Below, one piece after another: positions 8,557 through 16,098 of a DNA stretch of 64,000 nucleotides. Source of the DNA: Maribacter caenipelagi (GTDB taxonomy: Bacteria > Bacteroidota > Bacteroidia > Flavobacteriales > Flavobacteriaceae); contig NZ_SNZW01000014.1 in NCBI RefSeq assembly GCF_004364175.1, positions 248,001 through 312,000 of the forward strand, read 5' to 3'. Both the position numbers and the translations under genes were made by a program. Position 1 is the stretch's first letter. Every line of letters starts with the position of its first letter. The notes beneath the pieces are model-generated. The model was not told where the DNA came from. It did no database searches and worked only from the letters and a program-made list of their open reading frames with translations.

Positions 8557-9363
8557 TTAAGAACTATGCCCTTCAAGCAATTTCTCAAACCAAAGACCTG
8601 GTAATAAACTCTTGAGCGTTAAGGAGAATTTTTGAATAAATGAACCTACTTTGTAATGAGGTTTAGGGTTTTTAGTTTCTATGATCTTAACAATCTTCTT
8701 AGCCACATCAGCTGGATCACCACCACTATCTACATCTGCATCTATCGCTTCTAATGTATCCTTATAGGCACTTCTGTATGCTGAATTTTCATATACCGGG
8801 GTATGATATCTACCCGAAGCTATGTTAGTTGCAAAATCGCCAGGCGCCAATGTTGTTAGCTTCACGCCAAAAGCTTTGGTTTCCATTCTGTAACTCTCGG
8901 TCACAATTTCTAATGCTCCTTTCGAAGCGGAATAGATTCCTCTAAATGGTAAGCCCATATACCCTGCAATAGAGGTTATATTAATGATAAGACCTTTTTT
9001 CTGCTCTCGCATAACTGGCAAAACAGTATTCATCACATTTAATGGTCCGTTGAAATTTGTTGCAAAGGCTTTTAAAACTTCTTCATGTGGAGTTTCTTCC
9101 ATAGGTCCGGTAATACCTACACCTGCATTATTTATCAATACATCAATTCTATGTTCAAGCTCAAGTAATGATGCAATACAACCTTTAATAGTCTCTTCTT
9201 TTCTAACATCCATCTCTAGAAGTGGAAAATCAGAAAATGACGGATATTTACTCTTGTTACGTGTGGTACCGTAAACTATATACTCTTTTTCTTTTAAATG
9301 TATGCCTATTGCTTTGCCAATACCTGAAGATCCACCTGTAATTAGTACTACTTTTGTTTTCAT
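8557..9363 (-). CDS. Short-chain dehydrogenase/reductase (SDR)
   Basis: 268 residues, a classical cytoplasmic SDR that transfers hydride with NAD(P)H. The cofactor motif TGGSSGIG lies at residues 9-16, NNAG at 78-81, the catalytic Ser at 131, and YSASK with Tyr144 and Lys148. The residue after the second strand is Arg in a TTRNKSKY context, which tends to favour NADPH. The C-terminus has the extension (about 215-268, with KFSLTLKSLLPG) seen in DltE/oxidoreductase-like members. The substrate cannot be read from sequence. It is convergent with the preceding lipoprotein gene, 14 bases apart. Confidence 0.92.
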   Translation of the reverse strand: MKTKVVLITGGSSGIGKAIGIHLKEKEYIVYGTTRNKSKYPSFSDFPLLEMDVRKEETIKGCIASLLELEHRIDVLINNAGVGITGPMEETPHEEVLKAFATNFNGPLNVMNTVLPVMREQKKGLIINITSIAGYMGLPFRGIYSASKGALEIVTESYRMETKAFGVKLTTLAPGDFATNIASGRYHTPVYENSAYRSAYKDTLEAIDADVDSGGDPADVAKKIVKIIETKNPKPHYKVGSFIQKFSLTLKSLLPGLWFEKLLEGHSS

Positions 9364-9449
9364 TTTATAGAAAATAAGCGATGCTAAATATTATACCGAA
9401 TTGGTTTTGAATATGTTACCTTAAATTTAAAAATTTCACTTTAAGGCAC

Positions 9450-9551
9450 AAAAAAAGGCAAGCTACCTACATCGCACCGCTACGACCGTATACCCTTGCT
9501 GCGTTCCCACCCTGGGGGATTCTACAGGAGCTGGTCGTGTAGGACTTGCCA
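9450..9551 (-). ncRNA. ffs: Small signal recognition particle RNA (4.5S type)
   Basis: Read on the minus strand, the segment forms a long hairpin: the 5' end GGCAAGTCCTAC pairs with the 3' end GTAGGTAGCTTGCC. The apical part carries the conserved SRP core, CAGGGTGGGAACGCAGCAAGGG, i.e. the asymmetric loop and the tetraloop region bound by Ffh. The RNA is about 95 bases, typical for the small bacterial form without an Alu domain. The closing stem is followed by a run of seven T on the minus strand (plus 9450-9456), which acts as an intrinsic terminator. A full promoter lies directly upstream. Confidence 0.93.
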
Positions 9552-9555
9552 GGTG

Positions 9556-9585
9556 CAAATATACAATCTTTTAAAACTTTGACAA
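9556..9585 (-). promoter_or_regulatory. Promoter of the SRP RNA gene
   Basis: On the minus strand, TTG (plus 9583-9585), a 19-base spacer, and TATATTTG (plus 9556-9563). This is a full match to the Bacteroidota promoter, and it predicts an RNA start at about 9550, exactly where the SRP hairpin begins. Confidence 0.75.
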
Positions 9586-9684
9586 TCCTTTAGTTTCTAA
9601 TTTTTATGAATTAAATTGCCTATTAATAACAAGAAACTCTTCTTGCACTCACGTATTACATAAACTTAAATACCCATTTTCTTA

Positions 9685-10740
9685 ATGAAAATTGTAAATT
9701 TTTTCTGTATCGCTCTTATTACCAGTTTGTTTAACGCTTGCGGCAGTGGCAATCAAAAACCATCTTCCCTATTCGAAATTAGCTTAGAAAAAAATGCAAG
9801 CCAAGTTAATTTGAACCAAGAAATAGGCATTAGTATTAAAAATAAAAAGGAAAAACAGATAGAAAGTGTTGAATATAGCATTGATGGCAACAAAATTCCG
9901 GTCAATAATGATAAAATTAAAATTGATTTACCCACATTAGGAAACAAAATTCTAACTGCGAAAATTACTTTTGATGGTGAAACTGTCGACATCAACAAAA
10001 ACCTAAAAGTACTTTCTGAGAAGGCTCCTGAAATTTACACCTACACTATTATCAATGAATACCCACACGATACTAAAGCTTATACACAAGGACTAGAATT
10101 TTATAATGACACCTTATATGAGTCTACAGGTAAAAAGGGACAATCTTTCTTGAGAAAATTAGATTTTAAAACTGGAGAAGTTTTTGAACAAATAGATTTG
10201 GACGAAACTTATTTTGGAGAAGGTATAACTATATTAAACAATAAAATCTATCAGCTTACGTGGCAAAGCGGTCTAGGTTTTATATACGACTTAAACTCTT
10301 TTAAAAAGTTGGACAATTTTCAGTACGGAAAAAGTCGTGAAGGCTGGGGATTAACAAACGATGGTTCTAAAATTTTCAAAAGCGATGGGACAGAAAAAAT
10401 ATGGTTTGTGAATCCGAATACTATGACCGAAGAAGGCTACATAGAAACGGTCACCAATTCATCTATATTTAATTCGGCCAATGAACTAGAATACGTTAAT
10501 GGTAAAATTTATGCCAACGTTTATCAAAAACCTAGTGTCATGATTATTGACAGTAAAACAGGTGCAATTGAAGGAGTTATCAATTTTAGTGGCTTAAGTG
10601 ATATCATTACTAAAACTGAAAATTGGGATAAAACAAATTATGTACTTAACGGTATAGCGTATCACCCAGAACGTAAAACATTTTTTGTTACGGGTAAGTT
10701 CTGGGACAAAATGTTTGAAGTGCAAATAGAGAAAAAATAG
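9685..10740 (+). CDS. Glutaminyl-peptide cyclotransferase (propeller type), lipoprotein
   Basis: 351 residues. The lipoprotein signal ends at SLFNAC with Cys19 lipidated. Residues 25-115 form a small Ig-like front domain. The rest (from YTIINEYPHDTKAYTQGLEF) is the five-bladed propeller of the plant/bacterial glutaminyl cyclase family, with landmarks FGEGITILNNKIYQLTW, GWGLTNDGSKIFKSDGT, NELEYVNGKIYANV and VLNGIAYHPERKTFFVTGK. It converts N-terminal Gln of exported proteins into pyroglutamate in the periplasm, which protects them from aminopeptidases. The next gene starts 5 bases after the stop, so the two are probably co-transcribed. Confidence 0.9.
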   Translation: MKIVNFFCIALITSLFNACGSGNQKPSSLFEISLEKNASQVNLNQEIGISIKNKKEKQIESVEYSIDGNKIPVNNDKIKIDLPTLGNKILTAKITFDGETVDINKNLKVLSEKAPEIYTYTIINEYPHDTKAYTQGLEFYNDTLYESTGKKGQSFLRKLDFKTGEVFEQIDLDETYFGEGITILNNKIYQLTWQSGLGFIYDLNSFKKLDNFQYGKSREGWGLTNDGSKIFKSDGTEKIWFVNPNTMTEEGYIETVTNSSIFNSANELEYVNGKIYANVYQKPSVMIIDSKTGAIEGVINFSGLSDIITKTENWDKTNYVLNGIAYHPERKTFFVTGKFWDKMFEVQIEKK

Positions 10741-10744
10741 AAAT

Positions 10745-11131
10745 ATGGCATTTCAAAAAGAGATTGTTGTTTCGCATGACGATTTAGACGATTTAAACCA
10801 CGTAAACAATGTGCGCTATGTACAGTGGATACAGGATATTTCTAAAGAACACTGGCAAACAGTTGCAACCGCAAAAATGCAGCAAGATGTTATTTGGGTA
10901 GTATTAACTCATCATATAGAATATAAGCGGGCAGCAGTATTAGATGATCTAATTGTTGTATCAACGCATATAGAATCTAGTTCTGGTGCCAAATGTGTTA
11001 GAATTGTTGAGATGAAACACGGCAAGACCAACAAATTACTGGTTAGGTCAAGTACAGAATGGTGTCTTCTTGATAGTAAGTCTTATAGACCGATACGAAT
11101 TCCTGAAGAGATCAAAGAAATTTTCCTTTAA
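10745..11131 (+). CDS. Hotdog-fold acyl-CoA thioesterase (4HBT type)
   Basis: 128 residues, one hotdog domain. The start reads VVSHDDLDDLNHVNNVRYVQW, with the Asp/Asn and His positions of the 4-hydroxybenzoyl-CoA thioesterase/FatA-like family (DLNHVNNVRYVQW). Expected activity: hydrolysis of an acyl-CoA or acyl-ACP thioester in the cytoplasm. The substrate is unknown. It follows the glutaminyl cyclase gene by 5 bases, and the next lipoprotein gene begins about 25 bases after its stop, so a three-gene operon is likely. Confidence 0.85.
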   Translation: MAFQKEIVVSHDDLDDLNHVNNVRYVQWIQDISKEHWQTVATAKMQQDVIWVVLTHHIEYKRAAVLDDLIVVSTHIESSSGAKCVRIVEMKHGKTNKLLVRSSTEWCLLDSKSYRPIRIPEEIKEIFL

Positions 11132-11156
11132 CTTAGATGAAGTAAAACCTTTTATC

Positions 11157-12701
11157 GTGCGCCTTAGAATCTTAACTATACTCACTATTTTATTCACTAT
11201 TCTTTGGAGCGCCTCGTGTAGAAAAGATTTTGAGTACGCTTCAAGTAACGGACATCTTTCGTTTTCTAAAGATACCGTTTACCTAGACACGGTTTTCTCA
11301 AATATTGGGAGCAGTACGTATACTTTAAAAGTGTATAACGATACTAAAGATGATATTATCATACCTACTATTTCTCTTAAAAACGGCGTTAATAGTTTTT
11401 ACAGATTAAATGTTGACGGTGTTGCGGGCAAAGAATTCGAGAACATTCCCCTTTACGCAGAAGACAGTCTTTTTGTTTTAATAGAAACAACGATTGATAT
11501 TAGCGACGATTCACTCAACGAATTACTGTATACAGATGCTATTCAATTTGACAGCGAACCCTTTCAACAATCGGTTGAATTGGTGACTCTAGCTAAAGAT
11601 GCTATATTCTTATATCCCAGCGACACCAATGAAATTGAAGCTGAGACTATTACTTTATATAATGATGAATCTGGCAACCCCATTGAGATAGCAGGCTTCT
11701 TAATACCTGATAATCATTTAAATTTTAAAAAAGAGAAGTCATATATAGTCTACGGATATGCTATTATTCCCAAAGGCAAAGAACTTATAATTGACCAAGG
11801 AGCTCGAGTATATTTTCACCAAAACTCAGGTATTTTAGTACAAGATGAATCAACGATTACAATAAATGGTAGATTGAGTACTGATGTTGAGCTTTTAGAA
11901 AATGAAGTTATATTTGAAGGAGATCGATTAGAACCTGAATTTGAGGATATTACTGGTCAATGGGGAACTATTTGGATAAGTGCCGGAAGCAAAAACAATG
12001 CAATCAATCATTTAACCATTAAGAACGCTGAAATAGGTTTATTCGTAGAAGGGCAAGAGAACGAAGCAGAAGAAACTTTGACCATAACAAACAGTCGCAT
12101 TTTCAACAGCGCAACATATAACCTCTGGACTAAAAACGCCAACGTAATTGCTACCAATATTATATTAGGCGGTGCAGGCAATTCTTCACTTTTTATTGAG
12201 AATGGCGGCCACTATTTATTTACACATGCCACTATTGCAAACTACTGGAACAAAGGCTTTCGATTTAACGCCAGTTTGGTTATAAGCAATTCATCGATTA
12301 CTGTTCCAAATAGCGGATTTGATTTATTGGCTGCTGATTTTAAAAACTGTATCATTGACGGTAATAGCTCTAATGAAATTTCGCTTCAGAGCAATAATCA
12401 AAATTCTTTCAACTTTAGTTTTCAAAATTGTTATATCAAATTCAATGAAAATCAATCTTCTACAGAGAATAATATATTTTATGATTTTGAAAGCGACGTC
12501 CACTACCCTAATGTTATATTAAATGGAGAATTAGATTATTTTAAACCATTCGATAATGATTTTAGAATAGGGCTAGATTCTGAAGTTATAAATAAAGGTG
12601 ATTTAAATACTGCGAATTCTGCGCCTTTAGATATCATTGAAACAACAAGAATACCTAATCCAGATTTGGGTGCATATCAAGCCATCGAGAAGGAATTTTG
12701 A
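11157..12701 (+). CDS. Exported lipoprotein with right-handed beta-helix region
   Basis: About 514 residues from a GTG at 11157. That start gives a clean lipoprotein signal (RLRILTILTILFTILWSASC, Cys21). The frame is open further upstream to an ATG at 11070 inside the thioesterase gene, but that would bury the signal peptide behind 29 charged residues. Residues about 25-200 are beta-rich. From about 210 on there are repeated short strands with Asn-rich turns (LTIKNAEIGLFVEG, LTITNSRIFNSATYNL, FKNCIIDGNSSNEIS, FQNCYIKF), as in parallel beta-helix proteins. The C-terminus has IPNPDLGAYQ, a common ending in such Bacteroidota proteins. The function is unknown; surface binding or polysaccharide interaction is possible. 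Confidence 0.75.
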   Translation: MRLRILTILTILFTILWSASCRKDFEYASSNGHLSFSKDTVYLDTVFSNIGSSTYTLKVYNDTKDDIIIPTISLKNGVNSFYRLNVDGVAGKEFENIPLYAEDSLFVLIETTIDISDDSLNELLYTDAIQFDSEPFQQSVELVTLAKDAIFLYPSDTNEIEAETITLYNDESGNPIEIAGFLIPDNHLNFKKEKSYIVYGYAIIPKGKELIIDQGARVYFHQNSGILVQDESTITINGRLSTDVELLENEVIFEGDRLEPEFEDITGQWGTIWISAGSKNNAINHLTIKNAEIGLFVEGQENEAEETLTITNSRIFNSATYNLWTKNANVIATNIILGGAGNSSLFIENGGHYLFTHATIANYWNKGFRFNASLVISNSSITVPNSGFDLLAADFKNCIIDGNSSNEISLQSNNQNSFNFSFQNCYIKFNENQSSTENNIFYDFESDVHYPNVILNGELDYFKPFDNDFRIGLDSEVINKGDLNTANSAPLDIIETTRIPNPDLGAYQAIEKEF

Positions 12702-12730
12702 TCATATTACGAGAATAAATGAAAGATTTT

Positions 12731-12754
12731 TCTCTCACAAGCCCCGTGAATACT
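12731..12754 (+). promoter_or_regulatory. Shared upstream motif, copy 1 (before the LytTR gene)
   Basis: TCTCTCACAA at 12731-12740, seven unmatched bases, then GAATACT at 12748-12754. The same two blocks with the same spacing occur at 13583-13606 before the small peptide gene (second block GTATACT). Copy 1 ends 91 bases before the LytTR start codon. A candidate binding site for a shared regulator; the regulator is not known. Confidence 0.4.
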
Positions 12755-12845
12755 GATTTTATCAATATATCCTCACTTTTTATAAGGACATTCTAGGTCT
12801 ACCTTTTCTTACCTATGTTTAATTTCGTAGTATACGCTATTTCAT

Positions 12846-13577
12846 TTGAATTATACTTATACCATAATCGACTCTGATGCTGTTTCAAATTTGCAGTTAC
12901 ATGCATTTTTGGAAGAATATGGTGACTTTGAGTGTATAAATACCACTAACAATCCTTCCAACGGATTAAATGATATATTAAAGTACTCTCCTGATATTGT
13001 TTTTATCAATCTTAACAATGACTATTCTTCTGTATTTTTAATGGTTACTGAAATTCATCAATACATGAATCAGTTACCTATCTTAATTGGTATTGCATCT
13101 ACAAAGAGTTATGCGTACGATGCCATAAAAAATGGGTTCTTCGATTATTGGCTACAACCATTTAATGAGTTCGATATTCGCAAATCATTATTGAAATTAC
13201 AAAAACGGATGCCAAAAGAAAAAGCCCCCGTTACAATATGTCTTAAATCATACAACGATTTTCAATACCTCAATACCTACGATATTCTTTATTTAAAGGC
13301 AGATAACAATACAACCGAGTTTTTCATGAAAGACGGTACAATTATAAACGCCTATAAGACGTTAAAGACTTTTGAAAATACTTTGCCCGATAATTTTATA
13401 CGTGTTCACCAAAGTTATATTGTAAACACGAGTTATGTTTCTCGTATCAACTTCGGAAAATCTATCTGCGCAATTAAAGCGGTAAAAGAGAACATTCCTT
13501 TTTCAAAAACATACAGAGAGAATATGAACAACCTCAAGAATATTCTTTCAAAAAACACCTTTTCCTCCTTAAATTAA
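12846..13577 (+). CDS. LytTR-family regulator with degenerate receiver domain
   Basis: 243 residues. Residues 3-118 have the receiver fold, starting TYTIIDSD. The position of the phosphorylated Asp is Asn55 (IVFINLNND) and the conserved Lys is Gln104 (YWLQPF), so phosphoryl control is unlikely. Residues about 130-235 form a LytTR DNA-binding domain (YNDFQYLNTYDILYLKADNN, FIRVHQSYIVNTSYV, IPFSKTYRENM). The start must be TTG at 12846, because a stop codon lies in frame at 12828-12830 and the receiver's first strand begins at once. No LytS-type kinase is adjacent. The neighbours are a small exported peptide and a TPR histidine kinase/regulator pair. Alternative: it responds to ligand or protein binding rather than phosphate. 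Confidence 0.88.
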   Translation: MNYTYTIIDSDAVSNLQLHAFLEEYGDFECINTTNNPSNGLNDILKYSPDIVFINLNNDYSSVFLMVTEIHQYMNQLPILIGIASTKSYAYDAIKNGFFDYWLQPFNEFDIRKSLLKLQKRMPKEKAPVTICLKSYNDFQYLNTYDILYLKADNNTTEFFMKDGTIINAYKTLKTFENTLPDNFIRVHQSYIVNTSYVSRINFGKSICAIKAVKENIPFSKTYRENMNNLKNILSKNTFSSLN

Positions 13578-13582
13578 AGAAT

Positions 13583-13606
13583 TCTCTCACAACTGGTTCG
13601 TATACT
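13583..13606 (+). promoter_or_regulatory. Shared upstream motif, copy 2 (before the peptide gene)
   Basis: TCTCTCACAA at 13583-13592, seven bases, then GTATACT at 13600-13606. It matches copy 1 at 12731-12754 in both blocks and in spacing, and ends 110 bases before the peptide ATG at 13717. Confidence 0.4.
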
Positions 13607-13613
13607 AGCAGAA

Positions 13614-13637
13614 TTAGGTCATCTACTTAAGACCTAA
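13614..13637 (+). promoter_or_regulatory. Inverted repeat before the peptide gene
   Basis: TTAGGTC at 13614-13620 and its exact complement GACCTAA at 13631-13637, separated by 10 bases. No T-run follows, so it is not a standard terminator for the LytTR gene. It could be an operator or an mRNA hairpin. TAGGTC also occurs at 12794-12799 upstream of the LytTR gene. Confidence 0.35.
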
Positions 13638-13716
13638 AATTTAGCATTCTTTGCTCAATGAACACTATTACTTTAGCTATATCATAAACCAAAAACCCCT
13701 AATAAAAAGAGACAAT

Positions 13717-13893
13717 ATGAAAAAAGTTACAAGTATTTTAGCCGTTGCAATGATGACAATAGGTATGGCAACATCAATTATTCAAAACACAGCTAGTGAA
13801 TTTGACTTTATTAACGATATTTCTAACGCTTTAACCTGTGATGATTGTGACGCTCCATTAGGAGATAGAAAACCGCCAAAAGGGATTGCATAA
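13717..13893 (+). CDS. Small exported peptide, unknown
   Basis: 58 residues from the ATG at 13717. The N-terminus (MKKVTSILAVAMMTIGMATS) is a signal sequence or membrane helix. The remaining 30-odd residues are acidic with a CDDC motif and end in LGDRKPPKGIA. I recognise no family. The frame extends upstream to 13651, but the extra 22 residues would destroy the signal sequence. The gene stands alone between a LytTR regulator and a sensor kinase, and a strong terminator follows 18 bases after its stop, so it is probably an abundant monocistronic message. It could be a secreted signal, a bacteriocin-like peptide or a small envelope protein; the sequence does not decide. Confidence 0.6.
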   Translation: MKKVTSILAVAMMTIGMATSIIQNTASEFDFINDISNALTCDDCDAPLGDRKPPKGIA

Positions 13894-13911
13894 ATAAAAT
13901 CTATAAAAACA

Positions 13912-13950
13912 AAAATAGCCTTTAACCATCATGTTAAAGGCTATTTTTTT
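13912..13950 (+). terminator. Intrinsic terminator after the peptide gene
   Basis: A perfect 13-base-pair stem (AATAGCCTTTAAC at 13914-13926 with GTTAAAGGCTATT at 13933-13945), a 6-base loop and a run of seven T. It separates the peptide message from the kinase gene that starts 34 bases later. Confidence 0.9.
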
Positions 13951-13983
13951 ATACCTTGGTTTTTAATCTCCAAATAATCTTTT

Positions 13984-16059
13984 TTGAATAAATATAATAT
14001 TTCAATATTAGTACTAATTATTATATGTACCAGTTGTATAAGAACAAAATCTTCCTCAGAAACTAGCACAGCTACATTTGAAAATGATAGTATTTCTATC
14101 TGGGTAACAGAAAGTCAAAAACCCAACACCTCACAGGAAGAAAAATTAAAGCTGCAATTGAAAGCATTTGATTTTGCTGATAATTTAAGTAATGACTCTT
14201 TAAAAGCCAACAAATTTTCTTCGCTTTCCTACAGTCAAAACTTTATAACTGACAGTTCATTATTTCGTAAAATAAATAATAGAGCTATAAGCACTAATAA
14301 AAAAATCAACGATTCTTCTGCATTAGGCAATGCCTATTGGGATTTGGGCTATTTCTTGAAAAAGAAATTTGTTAAGGATAGCGCCTTTTACTATTACTCA
14401 GAAGCACTAGAAATTTTTGATGACATCGGAGATACATCGAACTCTGGAGAAATGTATTTGCATATGGCTAGTATACAAATGGAGATTAAAGATTATACCG
14501 CTAGTGAAGCAAATACTATAAAAGCTATTGAAAATTTTAAAATAACAAATAATAACGTGCGATTATACCGATGCTACAACCTACTCGGCATTCTTTTAGA
14601 AGATATAAGTGAATTTGAAAAATCTTTATCTTATTATAATGAAGCTCTTTATTATTTAAGAAAGTCAGAAAATATCCAATTTGGCGAAGCAAGCATAATT
14701 AATAATATTGGAATAGTCTATCGAAATTCTAAACAATACACCAAAGCCATCGAGAACTTTGAAAAAGTTATAAACACCAGTAACTTATTCGTAAAAAACC
14801 CAAGCTTATATGCAAAAGCTTTAAGTAATCTTGCCACAACCAAATTATACAATAAAGATACTTTTGGCATACACAGCTTATTTACCAAATCTATTGATAT
14901 TAAACAGAAAGAAAATGATATAGCTAGTTTGGCATCAAGCTACTATAGTTTATCAGAATATAATATCTATAAAAAAGATAGCATATCTGCTCTTAATAAT
15001 GCCATAAAAGCCTTAGACTTATCACTTGAAAGCAACAACAATGAACGATTGTTAGTAACCTATATTTTATTAGCCAACCTAGATAAAGAAAAGGCACCTT
15101 ACTATTTTCAAAAATATACAAAACTTAATGATAGCCTTCAACGTGAAGACCGTAAGCAACAAAATAAATTTGCACGTATACGCTTTGAAACCGATGAATT
15201 CATAGCAGAAAACATAGAGCTTGAAAGCGAGAAAGAAATTCTTTCTAAACAAAAGCAAATTTGGATCGGTATAGCAACCGGCTTCTTTCTTCTTGGTCTA
15301 TCCATCTACATTATAATTAATCAGCGTGCAAAAAACCAAAAGCTACGCTTTGATCAGCAACAACAGGCTAACAACCAAGAGATATTCAACCTCATGTTAA
15401 CCCAAAAACAAAAAGTCGACGAAGTTAAACGACTTGAACAAAAACGAATTTCAGAAGAACTACATGATGGAGTGCTAGGTAAAATGCTTGGTGCCCGCAT
15501 GATTCTTACCGGTTTAAACAAACGAACTACAGACGAAGCAATTCATGAAAAGTCTAAGGCTCTTGGTTCATTGCAAGAAATTGAGAATGAGATTAGGTCC
15601 ATTTCGCACGAGTTAAGCCATAGTGCCTATCAAAATATCAATAATTTTACCGATTCAGTAGAAACACTTCTTGCCAATAACAAAAATGTAAATATTAAAA
15701 CTATCTTTCATTTTAATGAAGATGAAAATTGGGATAGCCTGGCTGGTGATATTAAAATTAATGTATATCGTATTATTCAAGAAACTTTTCAAAATGCCAT
15801 TAAACACTCTAAATGCACATACTTCGAAGTAACTTTTTATAGAAACGACGATCAATTCAATGTTATAATGAGTGATAATGGAATTGGCTATAATATAAAT
15901 AAAGGTAAAAAAGGTATCGGTATTAGAAATATCACCTCTAGAATAAATAAGTTAAATGGTACTTTTCATATTGACTCATCTGAAGGGCAAGGCACTACGA
16001 TTTCTTTAAATATTCCCATAAATATTGACATTAAAAAAAATACCAATAATAATACCTAA
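13984..16059 (+). CDS. TPR-containing sensor histidine kinase (HisKA_3/LytS-NarX type)
   Basis: 691 residues. A signal (ISILVLIIICTSC) may be lipoprotein-type with Cys18. Residues about 60-385 are tetratricopeptide-like repeats (ALGNAYWDLGYF, YNLLGILLEDISEFEKSLSYYNEAL, NNIGIVYRNSKQYTKAIENFEKV), placed in the periplasm. A coiled segment and one membrane helix (427-447) follow, then the kinase. The phosphoacceptor is His494 in SEELHDGVLG, the N box is ETFQNAIKHSK, and the ATP lid motifs are DNGIGYN and GKKGIGIRNI. The start is TTG at 13984; an in-frame stop lies just upstream and no ATG is available. It probably phosphorylates the regulator encoded 39 bases downstream. Confidence 0.92.
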   Translation: MNKYNISILVLIIICTSCIRTKSSSETSTATFENDSISIWVTESQKPNTSQEEKLKLQLKAFDFADNLSNDSLKANKFSSLSYSQNFITDSSLFRKINNRAISTNKKINDSSALGNAYWDLGYFLKKKFVKDSAFYYYSEALEIFDDIGDTSNSGEMYLHMASIQMEIKDYTASEANTIKAIENFKITNNNVRLYRCYNLLGILLEDISEFEKSLSYYNEALYYLRKSENIQFGEASIINNIGIVYRNSKQYTKAIENFEKVINTSNLFVKNPSLYAKALSNLATTKLYNKDTFGIHSLFTKSIDIKQKENDIASLASSYYSLSEYNIYKKDSISALNNAIKALDLSLESNNNERLLVTYILLANLDKEKAPYYFQKYTKLNDSLQREDRKQQNKFARIRFETDEFIAENIELESEKEILSKQKQIWIGIATGFFLLGLSIYIIINQRAKNQKLRFDQQQQANNQEIFNLMLTQKQKVDEVKRLEQKRISEELHDGVLGKMLGARMILTGLNKRTTDEAIHEKSKALGSLQEIENEIRSISHELSHSAYQNINNFTDSVETLLANNKNVNIKTIFHFNEDENWDSLAGDIKINVYRIIQETFQNAIKHSKCTYFEVTFYRNDDQFNVIMSDNGIGYNINKGKKGIGIRNITSRINKLNGTFHIDSSEGQGTTISLNIPINIDIKKNTNNNT

Positions 16060-16098
16060 TATAAAAACGTTTAGTAAATTACAATTGAATCGTAATTT

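Noticed and set aside
11070-11156. ATG start for the beta-helix lipoprotein inside the thioesterase gene
   Set aside because: It adds 29 charged residues before the signal peptide; GTG at 11157 gives a clean lipoprotein start. The choice is not certain.
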